Shown piece after piece: positions 6,045-14,730 of a stretch of 64,000 nt of DNA (position 1 is its first letter; each line of letters starts with the position of its first letter). Made by a program: the position numbers and the translations under genes. This DNA comes from Nitrosomonas sp. Lineage in GTDB: Bacteria > Pseudomonadota > Gammaproteobacteria > Burkholderiales > Nitrosomonadaceae. The notes below the pieces were generated by a model. It saw nothing but the letters and a program-made list of their open reading frames with translations. It ran no database searches and was not told the origin of the DNA. The DNA is taken from NCBI GenBank assembly GCA_024282035.1, contig JAMWZR010000007.1:1-64000 (forward strand). The letters are read 5' to 3'.

Positions 6045-6574
6045 TTCTGTCCCCTTATTTCTGGATTGCTGGCCTGATATTTGCCCTGGTCAATTTCGGC
6101 GCGGGCTACCACAACGGCTATCAACACGCCAGCGACCACGCCGAGGCAGGCAAGCTGCAAGCCGTCGCAAAAGCCCAGGCGCGGGCGGCAAAGCAGGCCA
6201 AAGCCGACCGCAAGACCGAAACCCGCTATGAAACTGCACGCGAAACCGTGCGCACCGTCTATGTCAAAGTCAAGGAGAAAGCCCATGAAAACATTGCACG
6301 TCATTCCGATTATGCTGGCTGCAGCCTGGATGCTGACGGCCTGCGCCTCTACAACCATAACCCCAACACTCCCGAGAACCCCGCCCCCGGCACTGACCGC
6401 GCCATGCCCGGACCTGCCGCCAGCGTCGGATGGCAAGCTGGCAACGCTGCTGGAGAACAGCCTGGAGCGCGCGCAGATGTACTACGACTGTCAAGCGCGC
6501 CACAAGGCATTGTCGCAATGGGCAGCGGAGTCGGCGGAACCGGAAGTGGAGCGGGACTGAAAGCCGAACCATGA
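6041..6574 (+). CDS. Rz-like i-spanin
   Basis: A 177-residue protein with one N-terminal transmembrane segment (FWIAGLIFALVNFGAGYHNG, residues 6-25) and a long Ala/Lys/Arg-rich coiled coil (about 28-90), as in Rz i-spanins of the inner membrane. The o-spanin Rz1 is entirely embedded in the +1 frame from 6285. The C-terminal third (from residue 95) is Pro/Gly-rich and probably only reflects the overlap with Rz1. Together the two span the periplasm and fuse the membranes in the last step of lysis. The ATG at 6041 is chosen because it gives a proper N-terminal anchor and an ATGA overlap. Confidence 0.8.
   Translation: MILSPYFWIAGLIFALVNFGAGYHNGYQHASDHAEAGKLQAVAKAQARAAKQAKADRKTETRYETARETVRTVYVKVKEKAHENIARHSDYAGCSLDADGLRLYNHNPNTPENPAPGTDRAMPGPAASVGWQAGNAAGEQPGARADVLRLSSAPQGIVAMGSGVGGTGSGAGLKAEP
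6285..6560 (+). CDS. Rz1-like o-spanin lipoprotein, nested in Rz
   Basis: A 91-residue lipoprotein read in a different frame inside the i-spanin gene. The signal sequence ends in a lipobox LTAC with the lipid-modified Cys at residue 20. A proline-rich segment (PTLPRTPPPALTAPCPDLPP, 27-46) follows, as is typical for Rz1. AAGGAG at 6272-6277 lies eight bases before the ATG. The product would sit in the outer membrane and bind the coiled coil of Rz. Confidence 0.85.
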   Translation: MKTLHVIPIMLAAAWMLTACASTTITPTLPRTPPPALTAPCPDLPPASDGKLATLLENSLERAQMYYDCQARHKALSQWAAESAEPEVERD

Positions 6575-6777
6575 GAGCAGAGGACCTGGCCCAGGAACTG
6601 GAGCTAAAAGAATACGAGGCAACGCAGCAGCGTGCCATTGCGCATAAACGCCCAAGCCTGAGTCATTGCGAGGATTGCGGCGAAGAAATACCGGAGCCGC
6701 GCCGCAGGATAAGCAGTATTACCCGTTGCCTGATGTGTCAGGAAGATTTCGAAAGCTTGAAAAAGAGAGGTGCATGA
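6571..6777 (+). CDS. TraR/DksA-type C4 zinc-finger protein
   Basis: A 68-residue protein with CEDC (near 31-34) and CLMC (near 53-56) separated by EEIPEPRRRISSITR, the zinc finger of TraR/DksA proteins. It lacks the long DksA coiled coil, like phage TraR homologues. Such proteins bind the RNA polymerase secondary channel and alter promoter choice. The ATG overlaps the spanin stop by ATGA. The host's own full-length dksA lies at 44225. Confidence 0.82.
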   Translation: MRAEDLAQELELKEYEATQQRAIAHKRPSLSHCEDCGEEIPEPRRRISSITRCLMCQEDFESLKKRGA

Positions 6778-6995
6778 TGAGTAATGAAATAGCCGCCATG
6801 CTGGGAGAACTCAGAGGCAAGATGGATATGGTGATCTCCAATCAGCAGAGGCATGACGACCGTTTCGATGCGATCGATGGGCGTCTGCGCAAGGTCGAAA
6901 CCAAATCGGCACTGACCGGCGCTCTGTCCGGCGGGCTGGTGTCGGTTGGCGTGGCGCTGATGATCGAAAAAGGCAAGCGTACCATAGGGATGTAA
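6774..6995 (+). CDS. Small phage protein with coiled coil and membrane segment
   Basis: A 73-residue protein that overlaps the preceding stop. Residues 5-40 form a coiled coil (GELRGKMDMVISNQQRHDDR..DGRLRKVE), followed by a single hydrophobic helix (ALTGALSGGLVSVGVALMI) and a short basic tail. This layout is common in phage proteins near lysis and terminase genes; some act as holins or antiholins. Function is not established. Confidence 0.68.
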   Translation: MMSNEIAAMLGELRGKMDMVISNQQRHDDRFDAIDGRLRKVETKSALTGALSGGLVSVGVALMIEKGKRTIGM

Positions 6996-7005
6996 ACAGG
7001 ACATC

Positions 7006-7506
7006 ATGGCTTATTCGCCGGAAAAGATCGCGGCCGCCCGTGCTGCTTATGTGTACGAAGCGTTAAATCTGGTGGCTGTGGCCGAGCGGTTTAACGTGAC
7101 GCGCGGCACCGTGAATCGCTGGAAAAACACGGCGCTGACCAAGGGTGACGACTGGGATCGCGCCAGAACCGCCGCCCGTTTGTCCGGGCAAGGCGCAGAA
7201 GCCGTCACTGCGGCAGTGCTGGAAGATTTTCTGCTGCTGTTCCAGAGCACGCTTTCCGCTGTCAAAAAAGACGAGGCCATCAATCCACTGGAACGGGCAG
7301 AAGTGCTGAGCAGGCTGGCTGATGCCCATACCAAAACCATGAATGCCGTGGCCAAAGGTAACCCCAAGCTGGATAAGCTCAGTTTTGCATCGACGATCCT
7401 GCGCGACCTGGTGCAATACATCCAGATCCATTATCCGCAGCACGCAACGATCATGGAACAGGTATTGATGCCGTTCTCGGAAGAAATCGGCAGGCGCTAT
7501 GGCTAA
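7006..7506 (+). CDS. DUF1804 family protein, probable small terminase subunit
   Basis: A 166-residue protein of the DUF1804 family found in Mu-like phages directly before the large terminase. The N-terminal 45 residues form a helix-turn-helix (LVAVAERFNVTRGTVNRWKN), and the rest is helical and suited to oligomerisation. Small terminases recognise phage DNA and load the packaging motor. It overlaps the large subunit gene by eight bases, consistent with coupled synthesis. Confidence 0.82.
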   Translation: MAYSPEKIAAARAAYVYEALNLVAVAERFNVTRGTVNRWKNTALTKGDDWDRARTAARLSGQGAEAVTAAVLEDFLLLFQSTLSAVKKDEAINPLERAEVLSRLADAHTKTMNAVAKGNPKLDKLSFASTILRDLVQYIQIHYPQHATIMEQVLMPFSEEIGRRYG

Positions 7507-9121
7507 AACCACGCGCCGCGAATTTCTGAGGCAGATCGCCGATCTGGCAGCGCAATTCCGCGTACAGATCGAAGCAGAGGTAGAAGGTTTCGCACACGAT
7601 ACCGCTGCCAAAAATGCACGCCGTGCCCGTGCCGCTGATGATTACGAATATTTCGCGCGCACCTATTTCCCGCACTACGTCAGGCACGACAACGCCGCCC
7701 TGCACGATTACCTGTACCGACAGTTTCCTGAAATCGTCTGCAATGCCACTGGCGATCACGAAGCCATTGCCGCTCCGCGCGGTAATGCCAAGTCGACCAT
7801 CGTCACGCAGATCGGCACGATATGGTGCCTGGTCACCGGCCGTAAGAAATATCCTGTCATCATCATGGATGCACTCGATCAGGCGCTGCCGATGCTGGAG
7901 GCCATCAAGGCCGAACTGGAATTCAATCCACGGTTGATCATGGATTTCCCCGAAGCAAGCGGCCAGGGACGCGTGTGGCAGGTGGGCACGATTGTGACCG
8001 CGAATGATGCCAAGGTGCAGGTATTCGGCTCTGGCAAGCGCATGCGGGGTTTAAGGCACGGGCCGCACCGGCCCGATCTGGTCATCTGTGATGATCTGGA
8101 AAACGATGAAAACGTCAGAAGCCCGGAACAGCGCGACAAGCTCGAATCCTGGCTGAAGAAAACCGTGCTCTCGCTCGGTGCCGCCGATGACAGCATGGAC
8201 GTGATCGTCATCGGCACCATCCTGCATTACGACTCGGTATTGAACCGGCTGATCAATAACCCGCTTTGGAAATCCCGCAAGTTCCGCGCCATCATCGAAT
8301 GGCCGCACAACATGAGCCTGTGGGACAAATGGGAAGAATTGCTGCTCAATGAAGGAGAATCCGTTGCGCTGGCGTTCTATCAGGAACGCCAGGCGGCAAT
8401 GGATGAAGGAGCCATCGTCAGTTGGCCATCCGCCCAGCCGCTCTACAAGCTCATGATCAAGCGCGCCCGCGACGGCCGAGCTGCATTCGATTCAGAACAA
8501 CAGAACGACCCGGTATCCGGTGACGATGCGCCATTTGCACACTCCATCCATTTCTGGGTCAATCGCCTGCCCGAATGGCGATTCTTTGGCGCCTGCGATC
8601 CGAGCATGGGCAAGCACGGTGCGAGCCGCGACCCATCGGCGTTGCTGGTGGGCGGCTTCAGCCGGGTAACTGGAATTCTGGATGTGGTCGAAGCGCAGAT
8701 CAAAAAGCGCGTGCCGGACAAGATCATTGAAGACATCATTGAATTGCAGCGCACATACCAATGCGTGCTGTGGGGTATCGAAACCGTGCAGTTTCAGGAA
8801 TTTCTCAAAACCGAACTGGTGAAAAGATCGGCAGCGCGCGGTGTACCTGTGCCAGCGACCGGCATCAAACCCACCGCTGACAAGCTGCTGCGCATCGAAT
8901 CGCTGCAGCCGCACATGGCCAATGGCCTGATTCGCCTGCATTCATCGCAAAACGCGCTGCTCGATCAACTGCGGCATTTCCCCAAGGCCGACCACGACGA
9001 TGGCCCGGACGCGCTGCACATGTTGTGGATGCTTGCCACCACACGCAGTGGCGGCATTGAATATACCGGCGCCAGGAGATCAACGGATAGCGCACGATTT
9101 GGAGGACAAGGCGCATGGTAA
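7499..9121 (+). CDS. Terminase large subunit
   Basis: A 540-residue packaging ATPase/nuclease. The Walker A-like motif APRGNAKST lies at residues 92-100 and Walker B DLVICDDLEND at 193-203. The C-terminal nuclease domain shows FGACDPSMGKH (Asp367) and DHDDGPDALHML (about 498-509), the metal-binding acidic residues of the RNase H-like fold. Mu-type terminases package by headful into the flanking host DNA. It overlaps DUF1804 upstream and the portal gene downstream. Confidence 0.92.
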   Translation: MAKTTRREFLRQIADLAAQFRVQIEAEVEGFAHDTAAKNARRARAADDYEYFARTYFPHYVRHDNAALHDYLYRQFPEIVCNATGDHEAIAAPRGNAKSTIVTQIGTIWCLVTGRKKYPVIIMDALDQALPMLEAIKAELEFNPRLIMDFPEASGQGRVWQVGTIVTANDAKVQVFGSGKRMRGLRHGPHRPDLVICDDLENDENVRSPEQRDKLESWLKKTVLSLGAADDSMDVIVIGTILHYDSVLNRLINNPLWKSRKFRAIIEWPHNMSLWDKWEELLLNEGESVALAFYQERQAAMDEGAIVSWPSAQPLYKLMIKRARDGRAAFDSEQQNDPVSGDDAPFAHSIHFWVNRLPEWRFFGACDPSMGKHGASRDPSALLVGGFSRVTGILDVVEAQIKKRVPDKIIEDIIELQRTYQCVLWGIETVQFQEFLKTELVKRSAARGVPVPATGIKPTADKLLRIESLQPHMANGLIRLHSSQNALLDQLRHFPKADHDDGPDALHMLWMLATTRSGGIEYTGARRSTDSARFGGQGAW

Positions 9122-10710
9122 AAATACTGGACATAAACGGCAAACCCATCGATACCGGCAAGATGCGCGAACGGCAGACGGCGCGGGTGGGACAGATCAA
9201 CTCGAATTTTGCCAACCATCCCAGCCGGGGGCTTACGCCTGACAAGCTGGCCAGAATCATGGAAACCGCCGAGCAGGGCGATATCCAGGCACAGCATGAG
9301 CTGTTCATGGATATGGAAGAAAAGGACCCCCATATCTTCGCCGAGATGGCCAAGCGCCGCCGGGCGCTGCTAACGGTAGACTGGGACATCGTGCCGCCAC
9401 GCAATCCATCCGCCAGAGAGCGCAAGGCAGCTGCGTACATTCGCGAGCTGTTGCAGGACACGCAGAATTTAGAGGATGCCATACAGGATAGTCTTGATGC
9501 CATTGGCCACGGCTTTGCCTGTCTGGAAATGGAATGGCAGATGCTGGGGCAGGAATGGCTGCCAAAAACTATCACGCACCGTCCACAGACCTGGTTCCAA
9601 CTGGACCGCATCACACGCACACAAATCCGCTATCGCGACGGCTCGATGGATGGTGCCGAACTCTGGCCATTCGGGTGGATTGCTCATGTACACCGCGCCA
9701 AATCGGGGTATCTGTCCCGCTCTGGCCTGCATCGCGTGCTGGCCTGGCCGTATCTGTTTAAAAACTATTCGGTGCGCGATCTGGCTGAATTCCTGGAAAT
9801 CTATGGTCTACCGCTGCGGCTTGGCACCTACCCGCAAGGCGCCAGCGACGATGAAAAGCTGGCGCTGCTGCGTGCCGTGGCCCAGATCGGCCATGACGCC
9901 GCAGGCATCATCCCGGATGGCATGCTGATCGACTTCAAGGAAGCAGCCAAGGGCACGCCCGATCCCTACGCCTTCATGATTGACTGGTGCGAGCGCAAGC
10001 AGAGCATGGCCATTCTGGGCGGAACATTAACCAGTCAGGCCGATGGCAAGACCTCCACCAATGCATTGGGCAACGTACACAACGAAGTGCGCCACGACCT
10101 GATGATGTCGGATGCCAGGCAGCTTGCTGGCACGTTGACGCGCGATCTGGTTTATCCGCTGTATGCGCTGAATGTCGGCGGCGCCGGTGACATTGGCGAC
10201 ATGCGCCGCTGCCCGCGTTTTGTGTTCGACCTGGGCGAATCCGAGGACCTGAAACTGTATGCCGAAGCATTGCCAGGCCTGGTCAATGCTGGTGTGCAGA
10301 TTCCCGTTTCATGGGTCCGAGACAAGCTGCGCATTCCTGAGCCGGAAGGCAATGAACCGGTACTGACCGCCGCGCAGTCTGTTGTTCCCGAAAATGGTTT
10401 CGGGAACATACCAGGGAAACCAGCAGCAACCAGCATGGCCGCATTGACGGCAACACCTGACCATGACGAATTCGACGCATTTGCCGACGAACTGGCCGGA
10501 GACTGGGAGCGCCTCACCGATCCGCTGGTGGCGCCCATTCTGGAACTGGCCGCACGCTCGCCAAACTATGAGGCATTCCAGGCTGGCCTGGCGATGTTGC
10601 TCAGGGATATGGATGCGGATGTGCTGGCGGAAACGCTGGCGCAGGCACAGTTTGCAGCGGCCATTTATGGACGCGTAAAAGATCAGATCAACAACGACGG
10701 AGGACAATGA
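9115..10710 (+). CDS. DUF935 portal protein (Mu gp29-like)
   Basis: A 531-residue portal of the DUF935 family, the Mu gp29 type. It forms the dodecameric DNA gate at the capsid vertex and docks the terminase. Recognisable segments include the N-terminal ILDINGKPIDTGKMRERQTA, DPHIFAEMAKRRRALLTVDW near 80, and the NPSARERKAAAYIRELLQD region near 100. It starts seven bases inside the terminase gene. Confidence 0.9.
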   Translation: MVKILDINGKPIDTGKMRERQTARVGQINSNFANHPSRGLTPDKLARIMETAEQGDIQAQHELFMDMEEKDPHIFAEMAKRRRALLTVDWDIVPPRNPSARERKAAAYIRELLQDTQNLEDAIQDSLDAIGHGFACLEMEWQMLGQEWLPKTITHRPQTWFQLDRITRTQIRYRDGSMDGAELWPFGWIAHVHRAKSGYLSRSGLHRVLAWPYLFKNYSVRDLAEFLEIYGLPLRLGTYPQGASDDEKLALLRAVAQIGHDAAGIIPDGMLIDFKEAAKGTPDPYAFMIDWCERKQSMAILGGTLTSQADGKTSTNALGNVHNEVRHDLMMSDARQLAGTLTRDLVYPLYALNVGGAGDIGDMRRCPRFVFDLGESEDLKLYAEALPGLVNAGVQIPVSWVRDKLRIPEPEGNEPVLTAAQSVVPENGFGNIPGKPAATSMAALTATPDHDEFDAFADELAGDWERLTDPLVAPILELAARSPNYEAFQAGLAMLLRDMDADVLAETLAQAQFAAAIYGRVKDQINNDGGQ

Positions 10711-10711
10711 T

Positions 10712-11140
10712 ATGCAATGCAAAATCGAACGCAGCCTACAACTGGTTTACAAGGACGGGTACAAATACCAGTTGCAGCACCCGTATTTCATCCAGACGCC
10801 GCTGCGACCGGAGCAGTTCGTCACCAATGGCTGGGTCAGTCTGGATGTCGACGGTAAGATGTTTTTCATGCCCGGTTATTGCTGGGATGGCGTGACAGGC
10901 GCACCGGATACCGAAAGCGGCATGGCCGGATCGCTGATGCACGATGGCGGGTACCAGCTCATGCGCGAGGGCTTGCTTCCGCTGTCGACCAAGCCGTTGC
11001 TGGATGAGTTCATGGCTGAAATCTTCCGCCGCGACGGCATGTGGGCATTGATTGCAGAGCTGTTCTATCTGGCTGTGCGCAAGTTTGGCCGCCGCTTTGC
11101 CACCAAGCCCACCACCATCATTCGGCTGATCACGCGTTAA
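10712..11140 (+). CDS. DUF1353 family phage protein
   Basis: A 142-residue protein with the DUF1353 signature: PGYCWDGVTGAPDTESGMAG, then SLMHDGGYQLMREGLLP, and a C-terminal helical part. This family is widespread in phages but its biochemical role is not known to me. Conserved Asp and His residues (HDGGY) suggest a possible metal site. It lies between the portal and MuF genes. Confidence 0.78.
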   Translation: MQCKIERSLQLVYKDGYKYQLQHPYFIQTPLRPEQFVTNGWVSLDVDGKMFFMPGYCWDGVTGAPDTESGMAGSLMHDGGYQLMREGLLPLSTKPLLDEFMAEIFRRDGMWALIAELFYLAVRKFGRRFATKPTTIIRLITR

Positions 11141-11145
11141 CCGGA

Positions 11146-12426
11146 ATGATCCGTTTCCAGGCATTGCCTCCCGAACAGGCCATCGGCTTCTTTGAGCAAA
11201 AGGGGTATCGGCTCGGTTTTTCCTGGGAGGATGTCTGGCAAACCGAACACCAGGCGGCATTCACCGTCGCCAAGGTCACGCAGCTCGACATCCTGCGCGA
11301 CATCCGCGCAGGCCTGGATGCAGCGCTAAAAGACGGCACCACTTTCGCCGATTTCCGCAAGAATCTGAAACCGTTGCTGATGGAGAAAGGCTGGTGGGGC
11401 AAGGCGGAAATGACCGATCCCTTGACGGGTGAAACCAGTCTGGTGCAACTGGGCAGCACGCGCAGGCTCAGAACCATCTTCGATACCAACCTCAGAACGG
11501 CCTATTCCGAAGGCCAGTGGGAACGCATTCAGTCGGCAAAAAAGCGTTTCCCCTATTTGCGATACGACGCCAACAATTCAGAACATCCTCGCATGCAGCA
11601 TTCCGCCTGGGATAATCTGGTGCTGCCCGCAGATGATCCATTCTGGAAAGCGCACTTCCCGGTCAAGGCATGGGGGTGCAAATGCAACGTCACGCAGTTC
11701 AACCGCAAGATGCTCGATGACCGCGGACTGGATGTCGGCGAATCGCCGCCGGTGCCGCAATACACCTACACCAACAAGCGCACCGGTGAAATCCAGAAGA
11801 TTCCGCTGGGTGTCGATCCGGCATTCAATTATCCGCCGGGTGGACGTTTGGCAAATCTGCCAAGATTCATAACGGAAAAGATCATCCAGTCACCGGCAGA
11901 TGTAGGGGCGAACTGGTGGCAAGCAATGCAACCCCTGCAGGCACCGGGTGTGATTAGTGTGTTTCAGGAATTTGTCATGAACACGTTTGCCGATGGCACC
12001 GGCCGGGGAAAATTTGCAGTGGCCGGTTTTGCGCACCCTGACGATATTGAATTCCTGCGCAGACAGGACAAGGCGCCGCAATCCGCTGAAATAGCCGTAC
12101 AGGACCGCCTCATGGTGGGCAGGAAAGCCGACCGGCATGAGCAGGCTGGTGATGCGTTGAGCGAAGCGGAGTGGTTGGAATTGCCGGTGAAACTGGCCGA
12201 TCCCAAAGCCGTTCTCTATGACAATGACACGGGAAATCTGTTGTATGTGATGGATGCCGCAGTCGATACGCGCACGCAGAAACTGGTAGTTCAGATGGAT
12301 TTCGTACCCAAGAAACCAAAGCGCAAGATCAACATGGCGAGATCAGGCTTTAAAATCAAACAGGATGATTTAATTGGTGGTGTTAATGGCGGGAGATACC
12401 AAATTGTGCGCGGTAATGTCAGGTAA
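11146..12426 (+). CDS. MuF minor head protein with extra C-terminal domain
   Basis: A 426-residue protein. The MuF/SPP1 gp7 domain occupies roughly residues 60-190, with the family pattern FDTNLRTAYSEGQW and the cysteine pair in WGCKCNVTQ. These proteins enter the head and are linked to DNA ejection. After a linker, residues from about 285 (GFAHPDDIEFLRRQDK) to the end form a separate domain with repeated beta-hairpins. It resembles the barnase/EndoU/colicin-like PBECR nuclease domains often fused to MuF. The ATG at 11146 is taken because an upstream start at 11041 lies inside DUF1353. Confidence 0.85.
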   Translation: MIRFQALPPEQAIGFFEQKGYRLGFSWEDVWQTEHQAAFTVAKVTQLDILRDIRAGLDAALKDGTTFADFRKNLKPLLMEKGWWGKAEMTDPLTGETSLVQLGSTRRLRTIFDTNLRTAYSEGQWERIQSAKKRFPYLRYDANNSEHPRMQHSAWDNLVLPADDPFWKAHFPVKAWGCKCNVTQFNRKMLDDRGLDVGESPPVPQYTYTNKRTGEIQKIPLGVDPAFNYPPGGRLANLPRFITEKIIQSPADVGANWWQAMQPLQAPGVISVFQEFVMNTFADGTGRGKFAVAGFAHPDDIEFLRRQDKAPQSAEIAVQDRLMVGRKADRHEQAGDALSEAEWLELPVKLADPKAVLYDNDTGNLLYVMDAAVDTRTQKLVVQMDFVPKKPKRKINMARSGFKIKQDDLIGGVNGGRYQIVRGNVR

Positions 12427-12686
12427 CCGGGCGGGAGGCCGGACGTCCCTCCATCCATCGGCGCCGTTGCGCCCAAGCCTGTGGACTCCGAAATTTCCAC
12501 AGCTCACCCGTTAATGAAATTGTATGCCCAATACCCAAAAAACGCAAAATCGATTTAAACGCGTTTTGGGCGATTATTTTGATTTATGGCCACCCCACTA
12601 TATATAAAAAATTTCATTTTTTTTTAACGGGGGGGTGGGGTGCGTTATGCTGGCGTTAAAATCGATTTTAAAAATGACTTGTTTGT
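12427..12686. other. Non-coding gap with homopolymer tracts and repeats
   Basis: No gene is seen. The gap is much more AT-rich than the neighbouring head genes. AAAATCGATTT occurs at about 12547 and again at 12658, and a run of nine T is followed by a run of seven G near 12612-12630. The gap lies downstream of both MuF and the convergent small gene at 12687. Confidence 0.6.
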
Positions 12687-12947
12687 TTATTTTTTAAAAG
12701 CTGCGCCATCGCCTATTTTTTGAAAGCCACGGTGAGGCCATAACGGGCATGCTCTGACCGTGCAGTTTTTGATGGCGCGCTTGGTGGTATGCGAATTGGG
12801 CGCCTGCTGCTGATGGCAGTTGTGATAGCAAAAAGCGGCAATGGCCAGTTTGGATGAGGTTGGATTGTCTCTCGCCCGTTCTTCAGGCGATCGTTTGGCT
12901 TTGGAAGCATTAAGGGCGTTTTGTTCACTAATGCTGAGCGTGTTCAT
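12687..12947 (-). CDS. Small cysteine-rich phage protein, antisense to the head genes
   Basis: An 86-residue protein on the strand opposite to all nearby head genes. The C-terminal half has FCYHNC, then KNCTVRACPLWPHRGF, which matches the C..C...C....CPL(Y/W)P pattern of a small family common in phages of proteobacteria. The cysteines and histidines suggest a zinc site. Its position, AT-rich surroundings and orientation fit an independently transcribed moron gene. Function is unknown. Confidence 0.65.
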   Translation of the reverse strand: MNTLSISEQNALNASKAKRSPEERARDNPTSSKLAIAAFCYHNCHQQQAPNSHTTKRAIKNCTVRACPLWPHRGFQKIGDGAAFKK

Positions 12948-13003
12948 TGTCGGACCTGTCGGATAAATGGGGCTGTATTTTATGACAGTTTCACTTGTTC
13001 ATG

Positions 13004-13087
13004 ATAATCTGGATTATAAAGCTAACCCCCTTCGCGCGGACCTAACCCCGCATTAACACAATGATTTGCCGCTGAAATAATGGCGGC
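13004..13087 (+). promoter_or_regulatory. Upstream region of the head operon
   Basis: A perfect palindrome ATAATC-TG-GATTAT lies at 13004-13017, about 70 bases before the protease start. Just before the ATG, CCGCTG..AT.ATGGCGGC (13069-13087) can fold into a small hairpin and is almost identical to the stretch before the endolysin start (2693-2711). In Mu, the lys and I genes have separate late promoters, so this could be the matching late control region. Confidence 0.45.
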
Positions 13088-14257
13088 ATGAAACCAAAAA
13101 CACACCCCCAGACGATACCGCACGACCATTTTAATGACGTCATTAAGATGGGAGTCGCCGCCTGCGCGATCACGGTCACGCCGACCGGCGAGGTGCAACT
13201 GTTCCCTGCCGGAGAATTCCGCGCAGCCGATGGCCGCCCCAAGGATGCGCCGCATTGGCGTATAGATGCAGAACTGGCCACAGCCATCATCGCTGATTTT
13301 GAATCCCGTCAGAACCTCACGGTCATCGACTACGAACACCAGACTATGCTGACCGCCGAAAACGGCAAGCCTGCTCCGGCTGCAGGATGGTTCTCGAAAC
13401 TCGAATGGCGCGATACCGGCCTGTACGCCGTGGCAGTGCAATGGACCAACCGTGCCAGCCAGATGATCGCCGATGGCGAATACCGCTACATTTCCCCAGT
13501 TTTTACCTACGACCGCAAGACCGGCTCGATACACCGCCTGATCAATGCCGCGCTAACCAACAACCCGGCTCTCGATGGCATGGAAGCCGTCGCCGCCAGC
13601 CAGTTGTCGCGCCTGACCGATTCAACCCCGAATAACCCGATACAGGAGACCCCGAAAATGGAAGGACTAATGGAGCAATTGCGCTGGATGCTGAACCTGC
13701 CAGTGACCGCCACCGTCGACGAAATCGCCACGGAACTGCAAAAGGCAATCGACCAGATCAAGGGGGCTGCGGCATCCGCTGTATCCGCTCCCGGATTTGA
13801 CATTGCCGCACTGGTAATGACGCAGGCCGAGCAGATTGCCACCCTGACCGCATCGGCCATCAATCCCGACCCGTCGCGGTTTGTTCCGGTTGAGGACATG
13901 AAGGTGCTGCATCTGGAGCTGGCAAAGCTGCGCAATGAAAAACTGGAGCGCGAAGTGGAAAGTGTGGTGACCAAGGCCATCGCCGAAGGGCGCATCCTGC
14001 CCTCGCAGGAAACCTGGGCCAAATCGCTGGGCTTCGTCAACATGGCGTCGCTGCAGGATTACATCGCGACCGCGCAACCGATTGCAGCCCTGACCCGCAG
14101 GCAGTCGACAGATGACAATCCCGGAAGCGATGGTCTCGATCTGAACGACTCGGCCGCCATCGCCAAAGCGGCACGGCAATACCAGCGTGAGCAGGAGCAG
14201 CTGGGTATTGCGATCAGCACCGCCCAGGCGGTTGATTTCGTAACCGCTACTCGCTAA
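13088..14257 (+). CDS. Mu I-like protease/scaffold protein
   Basis: A 389-residue protein of the Mu I protein family, which matures the prohead and supplies scaffold. The N-terminal half is the protease domain (GVAACAITVTPTGEVQLFPAG, ENLTVIDYEHQ region, PAAGWFSKLEWRDTGLYA). The segment near 185 (TPKMEGLMEQLRWML) begins the scaffold part, followed by coiled coils to the end. In Mu an internal start yields the scaffold Z; the ATG codons at the MEGLMEQL segment (about 13657) could serve that purpose here (inference). Confidence 0.88.
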   Translation: MKPKTHPQTIPHDHFNDVIKMGVAACAITVTPTGEVQLFPAGEFRAADGRPKDAPHWRIDAELATAIIADFESRQNLTVIDYEHQTMLTAENGKPAPAAGWFSKLEWRDTGLYAVAVQWTNRASQMIADGEYRYISPVFTYDRKTGSIHRLINAALTNNPALDGMEAVAASQLSRLTDSTPNNPIQETPKMEGLMEQLRWMLNLPVTATVDEIATELQKAIDQIKGAAASAVSAPGFDIAALVMTQAEQIATLTASAINPDPSRFVPVEDMKVLHLELAKLRNEKLEREVESVVTKAIAEGRILPSQETWAKSLGFVNMASLQDYIATAQPIAALTRRQSTDDNPGSDGLDLNDSAAIAKAARQYQREQEQLGIAISTAQAVDFVTATR

Positions 14258-14309
14258 CCCGAGCCACCGGCAACACCAACCCTTTCGCAACTTACTGGAG
14301 CTTAAACAA

Positions 14310-14684
14310 ATGGCCAATCAGATTCTGGCAAGAAACTATACCGCGGGCGCCGCCATAACTGCATTCCGCATCGTAAAGTCTGGCGCAAACGATGGCGAGG
14401 TCATCCAGGCCGCAGCCGCAACCGATCTGCTGATGGGTGTGTGCGGCGAACTGGCGCCTGCCAGTGGCGAACGCGTCGACATTCACAAGATCGGCATCGC
14501 CCGTATCGAATTCGGCGGCACCGTCACCCGCGGCAACCCGGTAACGGCAGATGCTTCCGGGCGCGCTGTTGCCGCCGCACCGGCAGCTGGATCGAACGTG
14601 CGCATCATCGGCTTCGCGGAAGTCTCTGCGGTGTCTGGGGATATTGCAGACGTGCTGCTGGCGCCTGGCTTGATGCAGGGCTAA
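14310..14684 (+). CDS. DUF2190 capsid decoration protein
   Basis: A 124-residue beta-rich protein of the DUF2190 type, found between protease and major capsid genes. Its pattern (ITAFRIVKSGANDGEV..AAAATDLLMGVCG, RGNPVTADASGRAV) matches small head decoration proteins that bind capsid lattice points and stabilise the shell. Confidence 0.8.
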   Translation: MANQILARNYTAGAAITAFRIVKSGANDGEVIQAAAATDLLMGVCGELAPASGERVDIHKIGIARIEFGGTVTRGNPVTADASGRAVAAAPAAGSNVRIIGFAEVSAVSGDIADVLLAPGLMQG

Positions 14685-14730
14685 CAGAACCGGTTTGACC
14701 CTTAATCAATTCATTTAATCAGGAGAAAAG

